Source: Methanobacteriota archaeon
GTDB lineage: Archaea > Thermoplasmatota > Thermoplasmata > Methanomassiliicoccales > UBA472
Length of the DNA stretch: 41,515 bases
Direction of reading: 5' to 3'
Assembly (NCBI GenBank): GCA_021372335.1
Contig: JAJFUR010000080.1
Location: 1-41,515, forward strand
Below the pieces are notes generated by a model that did not search any database, was not told the origin of the DNA, and worked only from the letters and a program-made list of their open reading frames with translations. Shown here piece after piece: positions 15,611 to 23,379 of the stretch. The position numbers and the translations under genes were made by a program. Positions within the stretch are counted from its first letter, which is position 1. Each line of letters begins with the position of its first letter.

Positions 15611-16866
15611 GGGTCATCGGCTCGAGGGCGGAGGGAAGCATCGCCGCCTCCCCCTCCAAGAGCTACACCCACCGGGCGATGGCCCTGGCGCTGCTCGCCG
15701 ACGGGGAGAGCGTGCTGCGGCGGCCCCTGCTGGGGGAGGACACCCTGGCCACCTTGGAGGCCATTAAGGCCTTCGGCGCCCAGGTGACCGGGGGGGACGA
15801 GCTGCGCATCGTCGGCGGCGAGCTGCGCTGCCCGGACGCCGTCATAGACGCCCGGAACTCGGGGACGACCATCCGCCTCATGGCCGGGGTGGCGTCCCTC
15901 CTCCCCTGCTCGACCGTGCTGACGGGGGACGCGAGCGTCCGCAGCCGCCCGATGCAGCCGCTCATCGACGCGCTGTGCATGCTGGGCGTCCGGTGCGAGA
16001 GCACCCGCGGGAACGGGCTGGCGCCGCTGATCGTGCGGGGGCCGAACCTCGGCACGGCGACCGAGGTCCGCGGCGACGTAAGCTCCCAGTTCATCTCCGC
16101 GCTCCTGCTGCCCTCGCCGCTGAAGGCCGTGGACACGACGGTCAGGCTGACCTCCCCGCTGCGGTCGAGGCCCTATGTGGACATCACCCGGGAGATGATG
16201 CTCCGCTTCGGGGCGAGGAGCGAGGCCCTTCCCGACGGGTTCCTGGTGCCGGGAGGGCAGCGCTACCGCCCGCAGACCTACACGGTGCCGGGGGACTTCT
16301 CCTCCGCCGCCTTCCCGCTGGCCGCGGGGGCCCTCACCGGCCGGGTGACCGTACGCAACCTCGACCCGGCGGACGCCCAGGGGGACCGCGCGTTCCTCGA
16401 CATCCTGACGGGGCTGGGGGCGGAGGTGGCATGGAGGGGGGACGCCCTCACCTGCTCCCGCGGGGAGCTCCGCGGCGCGGCCATCGACCTGGGTGACGCT
16501 CCGGACCTATTCCCAATCACCGCGGTGATGTGCGCGTACGCCCGGGGGGAGAGCCGCATCTACAACGCGGCGCACGTCCGCCTCAAGGAGAGCGACCGCA
16601 TCGCCGCCACGGTCCAGTTCCTGAGGGCCATGGGGGCGGAGGTGCGGGAGACGGCGGACGGGTGCGTGGTGGAGGGGGGAAGGCCGCTGAAGGGGGCGCA
16701 TGTGGACGCAAGGAACGACCACCGCATCCTGATGGCCGCGGCCGTGGCGGCCATGGCGGCCGAGGGGGAGACGGTCATAGGCGATGGCGAATGCCATCGC
16801 ATCTCATACCCCGATTTCGTCAAGGACATGCGGTCCCTGGGGGCCAGGATGGAGATGATACCATGA
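15607..16866 (+). CDS. aroA: EPSP synthase (3-phosphoshikimate 1-carboxyvinyltransferase), apparent CTG start
   Basis: This enzyme joins shikimate 3-phosphate with phosphoenolpyruvate to make EPSP. Family motifs are ASPSKSYTHRAMALALLA at the N-terminus, NSGTTIRLM, the SQFISALLL region, and the C-terminal LKESDRIAA and DARNDHRILMA. No ATG, GTG or TTG exists in frame between GTG 15409, deep inside aroK, and the essential SKSYTHR motif. The best start is CTG 15607. It makes a CTGA overlap with the aroK stop, exactly like the ATGA/GTGA junctions elsewhere in the operon, with GGAAGG (15595-15600) 6 bases upstream. This gives 419 residues and a normal N-terminus, (M)RVIGSRAEGSIAA. ATC 15601 is a less likely alternative. 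Confidence 0.93.
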   Translation: MRVIGSRAEGSIAASPSKSYTHRAMALALLADGESVLRRPLLGEDTLATLEAIKAFGAQVTGGDELRIVGGELRCPDAVIDARNSGTTIRLMAGVASLLPCSTVLTGDASVRSRPMQPLIDALCMLGVRCESTRGNGLAPLIVRGPNLGTATEVRGDVSSQFISALLLPSPLKAVDTTVRLTSPLRSRPYVDITREMMLRFGARSEALPDGFLVPGGQRYRPQTYTVPGDFSSAAFPLAAGALTGRVTVRNLDPADAQGDRAFLDILTGLGAEVAWRGDALTCSRGELRGAAIDLGDAPDLFPITAVMCAYARGESRIYNAAHVRLKESDRIAATVQFLRAMGAEVRETADGCVVEGGRPLKGAHVDARNDHRILMAAAVAAMAAEGETVIGDGECHRISYPDFVKDMRSLGARMEMIP

Positions 16867-17936
16867 ACACGATAGGAAGCGAGCTGCGCCTCACCCTGTT
16901 CGGGGCCAGCCACGGGCCCTGCGTCGGCGCGGTGCTGGACGGGGTCCCCCCCGGCCTGACGGTGGACCTCGCCCGCCTGCAGGGCGAGGTGGACCTCAGA
17001 CGGCCGAGGGCGGGCATCGGGACCCCGAGGGCGGAGGAGGACCGAGTGGAGGTCCTCTCCGGCCTTCTGGATGGAAGGAGCACCGGGGCGCCCATCGCCC
17101 TGCTTGTGGTGAACCGAAACATCGATCCCCAGAAATACGAGCGGTTCCGGACGGTCCCTAGGCCGGGGCACGCCGACCTCACCGCGCGCTCGAAGTACTC
17201 CGAGTGCGCCGACCTGCGCGGCGGAGGGCAGTTCTCCGGCCGAATGACCGTCGGGATCGTGGCCGCCGGCGCCATCGCCAAGATGCTTCTGGAGGAGCGG
17301 GGGGTGCGCATCGCCGCCTACGTCCGCCAGGTCGGGAGGGTGCTGGACCCGGAGGACCGGGACGTCACCGCCGCCCTCCTCTCCCGCTCCAACGACGTGA
17401 GGGCGGCCACGCCGGAGCTGGCCGAGGCCATGCGGGCCGAGATCGCGGCCGCAAGGGAGGAGGGGGACAGCGTGGGGGGCGTGGTCCAATGTATCGCGGA
17501 CGGGCTCCCGATGGGGCTGGGGGAGCCCTTCTTCGACACGGTCGAGGGGGAGCTGGCGAAGATGATGTTCGCCGTGCCGGGGGTGAAGGGCATTGAGTTC
17601 GGGGCGGGCTTCGCCGCCGCCGGGATGCGGGGCTCGCAGCACAACGACCCCTTCGTGCTGGTGGACGGGAAGGTGCGGACGGCGAAGAACGACGCCGGGG
17701 GGATCCTCGGGGGGATCACCAACGGCATGCCCGTGGTCCTCCGGGTGGCGATCAAGCCGACGGCGTCCATCGCCCGGGGGCAGCGCTCCCTGGACCTGGA
17801 GACGGGCGAGCAGACCGATCTCCGGATAGAGGGGCGACATGACCCGTGCATCGCCCCCAGGGCGGTGCCGGTCGTGGAGGCGGCCGCCGCGCTAGTGCTG
17901 GCGGACCTGAGCGTGCGAGGTGGGATGCTTGACTGA
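16863..17936 (+). CDS. aroC: Chorismate synthase
   Basis: This enzyme converts EPSP to chorismate using reduced FMN as cofactor without net oxidation. It has 357 residues, the usual length. It carries the signature FGASHGPCVGAVLDG with the catalytic His, RPGHADLTARSKY, GGGQFSGRMTVG, GMRGSQHNDPFV and the C-terminal GRHDPCIAPRAVPVVEA. The ATG at 16863 overlaps the aroA stop (ATGA). Its own end overlaps the TTG start of tyrA by 8 nt. Confidence 0.97.
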   Translation: MNTIGSELRLTLFGASHGPCVGAVLDGVPPGLTVDLARLQGEVDLRRPRAGIGTPRAEEDRVEVLSGLLDGRSTGAPIALLVVNRNIDPQKYERFRTVPRPGHADLTARSKYSECADLRGGGQFSGRMTVGIVAAGAIAKMLLEERGVRIAAYVRQVGRVLDPEDRDVTAALLSRSNDVRAATPELAEAMRAEIAAAREEGDSVGGVVQCIADGLPMGLGEPFFDTVEGELAKMMFAVPGVKGIEFGAGFAAAGMRGSQHNDPFVLVDGKVRTAKNDAGGILGGITNGMPVVLRVAIKPTASIARGQRSLDLETGEQTDLRIEGRHDPCIAPRAVPVVEAAAALVLADLSVRGGMLD

Positions 17937-19005
17937 TTCCGTGGAGGGCATTCGCTGGAAGATAGAGGAGATCGACAACCAGATCCTGGACCTGATCAAG
18001 AGGCGCATGGAAATCGCCCTGAGCATGGGGCAGCAGAAGGTGGAGAAGGCCCTGCCGGTGCGGGACCTGCGGGTGGAGGAGCAGGTGCGGACGAGGTACC
18101 TCGCGCGGGCGAAGGAGGTGGGGATCAGCGAGGCGGCCGCGATCGAGCTGGCGACCCTGCTCGTCAGGGAGTCGGTCGAGGCCCAGGCCCGGCTGCCCCG
18201 CCCGATGCGGCCGCGCAAGGTCCTGGTGGTCGGCGGCGGGGGGGCGATGGGGCAGTGGCTGTGCCGCTTCTTCGCCTCCCGCGGGCACGAGGTGACGGTG
18301 AGCGACGCCCAGCCCGGGGGAGGGTTCCCGAACGTGGGGCTGGAGGAGGGGGTGCGGGGGGCGGACGTCATCGCGGTGTCCACGCACATCTCCGCCACCG
18401 AGGAGGCGCTGCGGAAGGTGCTCCGGCTGAGGCCGAAGGGGCTGGTGTTCGACATCGCCTCGGTCAAGGCCCCCTTCATTGACGTCCTGAGGGAGGGCGC
18501 GGCCCAGGGGCTGCTGGTCTGCTCCATCCACCCCATGTTCGGCCCGAGCGCCTCCTCCATGTTCGCCCGGAACCTCATCGTGTGCAACTGCGGCTCCGAC
18601 GCGGCCGTCGGCCGGTTCATGCCCCTGCTGAACGGGACGGGGGCGAACGTCGTCGAGATGCCAGTCGAGGACCACGACCGGCTCATCGCCATCGTCCTCG
18701 GGATGAGCCATGCGCTCAACCTGGCGTTCTTCGGGGCGCTGCGGGCGAGCGGGTTCAGCTACGAGGAGCTGAGCAGGGTGGCCTCCACCACGTTCGAGCG
18801 GCAGATGAGCATCAGCAAGAGCGTGGCCATGGAGAGCCCAAACCTTTACTATGAGATCCAGCATCTGAACCCGCACAACCGGGAGATCCTGGATAGGCTG
18901 ATCGATGCCCTGAGGGAGGTCCAGCAGGCGGGGTGCGACGAGGACCGGGAGCATATGATCAGGCTCATGCAGGAGGGAAGGAAGTACTTCGAGGTGAAAC
19001 GATGA
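17929..19005 (+). CDS. tyrA: Chorismate mutase-prephenate dehydrogenase (bifunctional)
   Basis: The N-terminal AroQ-type chorismate mutase (about 1-85) has IRWKIEEIDNQILDLIKRR and QQKVEKALPVRD, and makes prephenate. The C-terminal NAD(P)-dependent prephenate dehydrogenase (about 90-358) starts RKVLVVGGGGAMGQWLCRFF and contains FDIASVKAPF, SIHPMFGPSA and EDHDRLIAIVLGMSHALN. The product, 4-hydroxyphenylpyruvate, goes to tyrosine. TTG 17929 was chosen because GAGGTG (17916-17921) lies 7 bases upstream; GTG 17920 and GTG 17941 are alternatives. The prephenate dehydratase for the phenylalanine branch is 12 kb away at 29637 and has no mutase domain, so this fusion probably serves both branches. Confidence 0.94.
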   Translation: MTDSVEGIRWKIEEIDNQILDLIKRRMEIALSMGQQKVEKALPVRDLRVEEQVRTRYLARAKEVGISEAAAIELATLLVRESVEAQARLPRPMRPRKVLVVGGGGAMGQWLCRFFASRGHEVTVSDAQPGGGFPNVGLEEGVRGADVIAVSTHISATEEALRKVLRLRPKGLVFDIASVKAPFIDVLREGAAQGLLVCSIHPMFGPSASSMFARNLIVCNCGSDAAVGRFMPLLNGTGANVVEMPVEDHDRLIAIVLGMSHALNLAFFGALRASGFSYEELSRVASTTFERQMSISKSVAMESPNLYYEIQHLNPHNREILDRLIDALREVQQAGCDEDREHMIRLMQEGRKYFEVKR

Positions 19006-20063
19006 GGAAGGTGCAGGTGGCGGTCCTAGGCGCCACGGGAATGATCGGCCAGAGATTCGTGCAGCTGCTCGAGGGCCATCCCTATTTCGAGATCGGCGGC
19101 CTCTACGCCTCCGAGCGGTCGGAGGGGAAGACGCTCGGGGAGGTCCTGAGGGTGAAGGGCGTCCGCTTCCAGGACGAGACGCTCGCCATGAGGATAGAGG
19201 CGCTGGAGCCCAAGGCCATCGCCCGGCGGTGCCGGTTGGCGTTCTCGGGCCTCCCCACCGAGGTGGCTAAGGACGCCGAGGCCGCGCTCGCCGATGCCGG
19301 CGTAGCGGTGTTCTCCAACGCCGCCTCCCACCGCATGCGGGCGGACGTCCCGCTGCTCATCCCCGAGGTCAACCCGGACCACCTGGAGCTGGCGCGCTCC
19401 CAGGCGACCTTCCCCCAGGGCGGGTTCATCGTCACCAACGCGAACTGCTCGACCACCGGCCTCGCCGTCCCGCTCAAGGCCGTCCACGCGGCGTTCGGGC
19501 TCAGGGCCTGCTATGTCTCCACGTACCAGGCCGTCTCCGGCGCCGGCTACCCGGGCGTCCCGTCCCTGGACATCCTCGGGAACGTGGTCCCCTTCATCCG
19601 GAACGAGGAGGAGAAGATGGAGGAGGAGATCCACAAGATGCTCGGCACATATAAGGGCGGCAGGGTCGAGCCCGCAGCCTTCGACATGGTGGCCAGCTGC
19701 GCCCGCGTCCCGGTGCTGGACGGGCACCTGGAATCGGTCGTCCTGAGGCTGGGGAGGGAGGCCGCCGCCGCCGAGGTCGTCGAGGCCCTGGAGACGTTCA
19801 GGCCCGAGCCCCAGGCGCTCGGCCTGCCCACCGCTCCCCTCCGGCCGATCATCGTGCGTGGGGAGGAGGACCGCCCCCAGCCCATCGCGGACGCCCTGGC
19901 GGGGGAGCCCGAGCGGGCGAGGGGGATGGCCGTGAGCGTGGGCCGTGTCCGGGAGCGCAAAGGATATATCAAGCTCTGGGTGCTTTCCCACAACACCCTG
20001 AGGGGCGGGGCCGGCGGGTCCGTGCTCAACGCGGAGCTGGCAAAGGCCAAGGGGCTCCTCTGA
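19002..20063 (+). CDS. asd: Aspartate-semialdehyde dehydrogenase
   Basis: This enzyme reduces aspartyl phosphate to L-aspartate semialdehyde with NADPH. It has 353 residues and is of the archaeal/fungal type. The N-terminal Rossmann motif is VAVLGATGMIGQRFVQLLEG. The catalytic Cys149 lies in NANCSTTGLAVPL. The segment YQAVSGAGYPGVPSLDILGNV is the conserved substrate-site region. The ATG overlaps the tyrA stop (ATGA). In this operon the product has two nearby uses: substrate for ADH synthase (first gene) and precursor of homocysteine (next genes). Aspartate kinase is encoded in the neighbouring his operon. Confidence 0.96.
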   Translation: MRKVQVAVLGATGMIGQRFVQLLEGHPYFEIGGLYASERSEGKTLGEVLRVKGVRFQDETLAMRIEALEPKAIARRCRLAFSGLPTEVAKDAEAALADAGVAVFSNAASHRMRADVPLLIPEVNPDHLELARSQATFPQGGFIVTNANCSTTGLAVPLKAVHAAFGLRACYVSTYQAVSGAGYPGVPSLDILGNVVPFIRNEEEKMEEEIHKMLGTYKGGRVEPAAFDMVASCARVPVLDGHLESVVLRLGREAAAAEVVEALETFRPEPQALGLPTAPLRPIIVRGEEDRPQPIADALAGEPERARGMAVSVGRVRERKGYIKLWVLSHNTLRGGAGGSVLNAELAKAKGLL

Positions 20064-20075
20064 GGGGGGTGCTGG

Positions 20076-21242
20076 ATGAAGCGGACGGTAGCGGAGATCA
20101 ACCAGAGGATCAAGGACGGGGACGTGGTGGTCATGACCGCCGAGGAGGTCGTCTCCTACGTCCAGAGCGAGGGCGTGGAGCGCGCCGCCAAGGAGGTGGA
20201 CGTCGTGACGACGGGCACCTTCGGGGCCATGTGCTCCTCCGGCGCCTTCCTGAACTTCGGCCATTCCGAGCCGCCGATCCGCATGCAGCGGGTGACCCTC
20301 AACGACGTCCCGGCCTACGCCGGGCTGGCGGCGGTGGACGCCTACATCGGCGCCACCGAGCTCAGGCAGGACGGGCGTGAGGAGTACGGGGGCGCGCACG
20401 TCATCGAGGAGCTGGTGGCCGGAAGGGCGGTCCGCCTCAGGGCCTCCTCGAGCGGCACCGACTGCTACCCACGCAAGGAGATCGACACGTACGTCTCGCT
20501 GAACACCATGAACCAGGCGTACCTCTTCAACCCCCGGAACTCGTACCAGAACTACGCCTCGGGGACCAACTCCTCCGAGCGCACCCTCTACACCTACATG
20601 GGCAAGCTGTTGCCGAACTACGGCAACATCACCTATTCCAGCGCCGGGCAGCTATCCCCCCTCCTCAACGACCCCACGCTCCGCACCATCGGCATCGGCA
20701 CCCGGCTGTTCCTAGGCGGGGGGACGGGGTACGTGGCGTGGGAGGGCACGCAGTTCAAGACCAACGTGGAGACGCGGTTCGGGGTGCCCATGGGCGGGGC
20801 GAGGAGCCTCGCCACCATCGGGGATATGCGGGGCATGTCCCCCGAGTTCATCCGGGCGGTGGCCCTCACCGGGTACGGCGTGTCCCTGGCCATCGGGATC
20901 GGGGTCCCCATCCCGATCCTGGACGAGGAGGTCATGCGGAGCTGCGCCATCAGCGACGAGCAGCTCTTCTCCCCCCTTGTCGACTACTCCGTCCAATCCC
21001 GGAACCGCAGGCCGATCAAGCACTTCTCCTACGCGGAGCTGCGCTCGGGGAAGGTGGAGCTCTTCGGCCGGGAAGTGCGGACCTCCTCCCTCTCCAGCTA
21101 CCTGAAGGCGAGGCAGGTCGCCGAGACGCTCGCGGAGCGGATCGAGGGCGGGGAGTTCCTGCTCACGGAGCCGGTGGCGCCGCTGCCCGCGGACAGGGGG
21201 GTCGGCACCCTGGAGGTGCGGTCCAAGGAGGAGGCGGTCTGA
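20076..21242 (+). CDS. Homocysteine biosynthesis protein (COG1900/DUF39)
   Basis: This protein is homologous to Methanosarcina MA1821, which with its ferredoxin partner is needed to convert aspartate semialdehyde to homocysteine. It has 388 residues. Conserved segments are TTGTFGAMCSSGAFLNFGHS (Cys53) and SSSGTDCYPRKEID (Cys130), plus SYQNYASGTNSSERTLYTYM and the glycine-rich LFLGGGTGYVAWEGTQF. The two cysteines fit the conserved pair implicated in persulfide chemistry in Methanosarcina, as I recall it. It lies 12 bases after asd, and its stop shares one base with the start of the ferredoxin gene. The sulfur donor is not encoded here. Confidence 0.9.
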   Translation: MKRTVAEINQRIKDGDVVVMTAEEVVSYVQSEGVERAAKEVDVVTTGTFGAMCSSGAFLNFGHSEPPIRMQRVTLNDVPAYAGLAAVDAYIGATELRQDGREEYGGAHVIEELVAGRAVRLRASSSGTDCYPRKEIDTYVSLNTMNQAYLFNPRNSYQNYASGTNSSERTLYTYMGKLLPNYGNITYSSAGQLSPLLNDPTLRTIGIGTRLFLGGGTGYVAWEGTQFKTNVETRFGVPMGGARSLATIGDMRGMSPEFIRAVALTGYGVSLAIGIGVPIPILDEEVMRSCAISDEQLFSPLVDYSVQSRNRRPIKHFSYAELRSGKVELFGREVRTSSLSSYLKARQVAETLAERIEGGEFLLTEPVAPLPADRGVGTLEVRSKEEAV

Positions 21243-21646
21243 TGGCCAAGCGGAAGTTCCTCCTGGGCTTCAGCCCGGACCTAGTGAACGAGGCCATCGT
21301 CTACCGCCTCGTTAAGGACTACGACCTGAAGATCAACATCCTCCGGGCGGAGGTGCGGGAGCAGGGCGGCCGGCTGCTGATGGAGGTGGAGGGGAAGGCG
21401 GGCAACATCAAGGAGGCCGTCCGCTACCTGAACGAGGCGAGGGTGGAGGTGCAGGAGCTCGCCACCTACGTGGAGAAGAACGAGGAGCGGTGCACCCACT
21501 GCGGCATGTGCCTGTCGATCTGCCCGGTGGAGGCGCTCACGGTGGAGAGGCCGTCGTGGAGGGTCCGTTACGACGCCGAGCGGTGCATCGCCTGCGGGAT
21601 GTGTATCGACGCCTGCCCTCCGGGAGCGATGAAGTTCCGGCTATGA
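21242..21646 (+). CDS. NIL-domain/2x[4Fe-4S] ferredoxin (homocysteine pathway partner)
   Basis: This is the homologue of Methanosarcina MA1822. The 134-residue protein has an N-terminal NIL domain (about 4-78; FLLGFSPDLVNEAIVYRLVK) and two [4Fe-4S] binding motifs: Cys84-87-90-94 (CTHCGMCLSICP) and Cys115-118-121-125 (CIACGMCIDACP). It probably supplies electrons for reductive sulfur insertion by the upstream COG1900 protein. Start and stop overlap both neighbours (TGATG, and ATGA with UPF0280), so the trio is tightly coupled. Confidence 0.92.
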   Translation: MAKRKFLLGFSPDLVNEAIVYRLVKDYDLKINILRAEVREQGGRLLMEVEGKAGNIKEAVRYLNEARVEVQELATYVEKNEERCTHCGMCLSICPVEALTVERPSWRVRYDAERCIACGMCIDACPPGAMKFRL

Positions 21647-22362
21647 GGAGACATTTCCAGTACAAGGAGACGGCCGTCACGATCGAGGCGGACGAGGAGT
21701 ACCTTCCCCTGGCGGAGAAGGCCGTGCTCGACGCCCGCGAGGAGGTGGAGGCGTACATAGCCAAGGACCCCTACTTCAAGGCCACGTTCGATCCCTATCC
21801 AGTGAGGGCGGACATGGGGGAGGTGGTCCGGCACATGTGCGAGGCCGCGCAGCGGGCGGACGTGGGGCCGATGGCCGCGGTGGCGGGCGCCATCGGCCAT
21901 CACGCCGTGGCGGCGATGACGAAGGCGGGATGCAAGCACTGCCTGGTGGACAACGGCGGGGACATCGTCATGCGCACCAATCGGACCGTGACCGTCGGCC
22001 TGTACTCCAGCGTCCGGACGCCGAACTATCTGGCCCTTGAGGTTCCGGCCACGAAGGCGCCGTACAGCATATGCACCTCGTCCGGGACGGTCGGGCCGTC
22101 CATATCCCTGGGCAGGGCGGACCTGGCGACCGTCATCGCCGCGGACGGGGCGCTCGCGGACGCCTGCGCGACCAAGCTCGGCAACCTGATCACCGAGGAC
22201 GACCTGACGCTCATCGACCGGGCCATCCGGGAGGTGCTGGCCATCGAGGGGGTCAAGGGCGCCCTGGTCATGATCGCCGGGAAGCTGGGGCTGGGAGGGG
22301 AGGTCCCCCGGCTGGTGCGGTGCGACGTCCCCCCGGAGCTCATCACCCGCGTCCGTTATTGA
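21643..22362 (+). CDS. UPF0280 family protein (ApbE-like fold)
   Basis: This 239-residue protein is of unknown function; it is common in methanogens and related to the ApbE/FAD:protein FMN transferase fold. Motifs seen are PMAAVAGAIGHHAVAAMTKAG, the glycine/aspartate motif LVDNGGDIVMRTN (like the DxGGD/NxGG site of ApbE) and YSICTSSGTVGPSISLGRAD (like the HxxxP-TSG segment). The C-terminal half (ADACATKLGN) also fits ApbE. No signal peptide is seen. It overlaps the NIL-ferredoxin stop (ATGA) as last gene of the operon, which points to a part in homocysteine synthesis or flavin-dependent maturation of that system. That is inference. Confidence 0.85.
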   Translation: MRRHFQYKETAVTIEADEEYLPLAEKAVLDAREEVEAYIAKDPYFKATFDPYPVRADMGEVVRHMCEAAQRADVGPMAAVAGAIGHHAVAAMTKAGCKHCLVDNGGDIVMRTNRTVTVGLYSSVRTPNYLALEVPATKAPYSICTSSGTVGPSISLGRADLATVIAADGALADACATKLGNLITEDDLTLIDRAIREVLAIEGVKGALVMIAGKLGLGGEVPRLVRCDVPPELITRVRY

Positions 22363-22426
22363 AGTCCCGATCTGGGACATGCGTTGAGGGCGCTCATGGG
22401 GGACTGAAGCTGGCAAAGGGCCCCGG

Positions 22427-22438
22427 GCGGGCGCCCGC
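22427..22438. repeat. GC-rich 12-bp palindrome between operons
   Basis: GCGGGCGCCCGC is a perfect dyad in the 144-base gap between UPF0280 and hisG. No T-run follows, so it is not a clear terminator. It may only reflect high GC. Confidence 0.3.
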
Positions 22439-22458
22439 GCCCGACCAGAGTGTCAGTA

Positions 22459-22487
22459 GTTATAAGTAGCAATTGCCCATTGATGGG
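22459..22487 (+). promoter_or_regulatory. his operon promoter with dyad at predicted start
   Basis: The TATA box GTTATAAGT (22459-22467) predicts a start near 22489. A dyad, CCCAT-TG-ATGGG (22476-22487), abuts that point and is well placed for a repressor. The hisG ATG is at 22507, and only a weak AAGGG precedes it. Confidence 0.5.
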
Positions 22488-22506
22488 GAGTGCCAAGGGC
22501 TATCTT

Positions 22507-23370
22507 ATGACACTCAGGCTGGCCATACCCAACAAAGGACGGCTGAGCGAGAGGTCCATAGAGATCCTCAAGCAGGCCGGGCTGGAGATCGAGAACGGCG
22601 ACGAGCGCAGGCTCTACGCCAACGTCAAGCGCCAGGACCTGGTGGTCATGTTCCTCCGGGCCCAGGACATAGTCCGGTTCGTGCACAAGGGGGCGGTGGA
22701 CGTGGGCATCACCGGCTACGACCTCGTGCTCGAGTCCGGGCTGGACGTGGTCGTCCCCTACAGGCTCAACTTCGGGCACTGCCGATTATCCGTGGCGGTC
22801 CCCGACACCATGGCCGTCAAGGGGCCGGAGGCCCTCCCGGACGGGCTGGTGGTGGCCACCTCCTTCCCGAACCTCACCCGCAGGTACTTCGAGGGTCTGG
22901 GCAAGCGGGTGGAGATCGCCCCCATAGCCGGGGCGGCGGAGGTCGCCCCGCTCCTGGGGGTGGCGGACATCATCGTCGACCTGGTGGCCAGCGGCTCCAC
23001 TCTTAAGATGAACCACCTGCGCGAGCTCGCCGTGATCGCGGAGTCACAGGCGGTGGTCATCGCCAACCGCGAGGCCTACGAGGGGTGCGAGCAGCAGGTC
23101 CAGGAGGTGATCTCGGCCATGCTGAGCGTGACCGAGGCGGAGAACAAGAAGTATCTCATGGCCGACGTGCCCAAGGCCTCCCTGGAAGAGGTCAAGCGGG
23201 CCTTCCCCGGGATCGCCGGGCCGACCATCATGAACATCATCGGCCGGGACGACGTGGTGGCCGTGCACGTCGTCATCGACAAGGCGGACGCGTACGATGC
23301 GATCAACCAGCTGAAGCGCATGGGCGCCACCGGCATCCTGCTGACCCCCATCGACCGGATGGTTCCCTGA
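22507..23370 (+). CDS. hisG: ATP phosphoribosyltransferase, long form
   Basis: This enzyme catalyses the first committed step of histidine synthesis, ATP plus PRPP to phosphoribosyl-ATP. It has 287 residues, so it is the long form with a regulatory C-terminal domain and needs no HisZ. It starts LRLAIPNKGRLSERSIEIL. It also contains GITGYDLVLESG, the PRPP-type loop in DIIVDLVASGSTLKMNHLR and the C-terminal regulatory segment VVAVHVVIDKADAYDAINQL. Histidine feedback on this domain is typical of the family. Upstream in-frame starts (from 22450) would precede the predicted transcription start. Confidence 0.96.
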   Translation: MTLRLAIPNKGRLSERSIEILKQAGLEIENGDERRLYANVKRQDLVVMFLRAQDIVRFVHKGAVDVGITGYDLVLESGLDVVVPYRLNFGHCRLSVAVPDTMAVKGPEALPDGLVVATSFPNLTRRYFEGLGKRVEIAPIAGAAEVAPLLGVADIIVDLVASGSTLKMNHLRELAVIAESQAVVIANREAYEGCEQQVQEVISAMLSVTEAENKKYLMADVPKASLEEVKRAFPGIAGPTIMNIIGRDDVVAVHVVIDKADAYDAINQLKRMGATGILLTPIDRMVP

Positions 23371-23379
23371 GGTGCGTCG

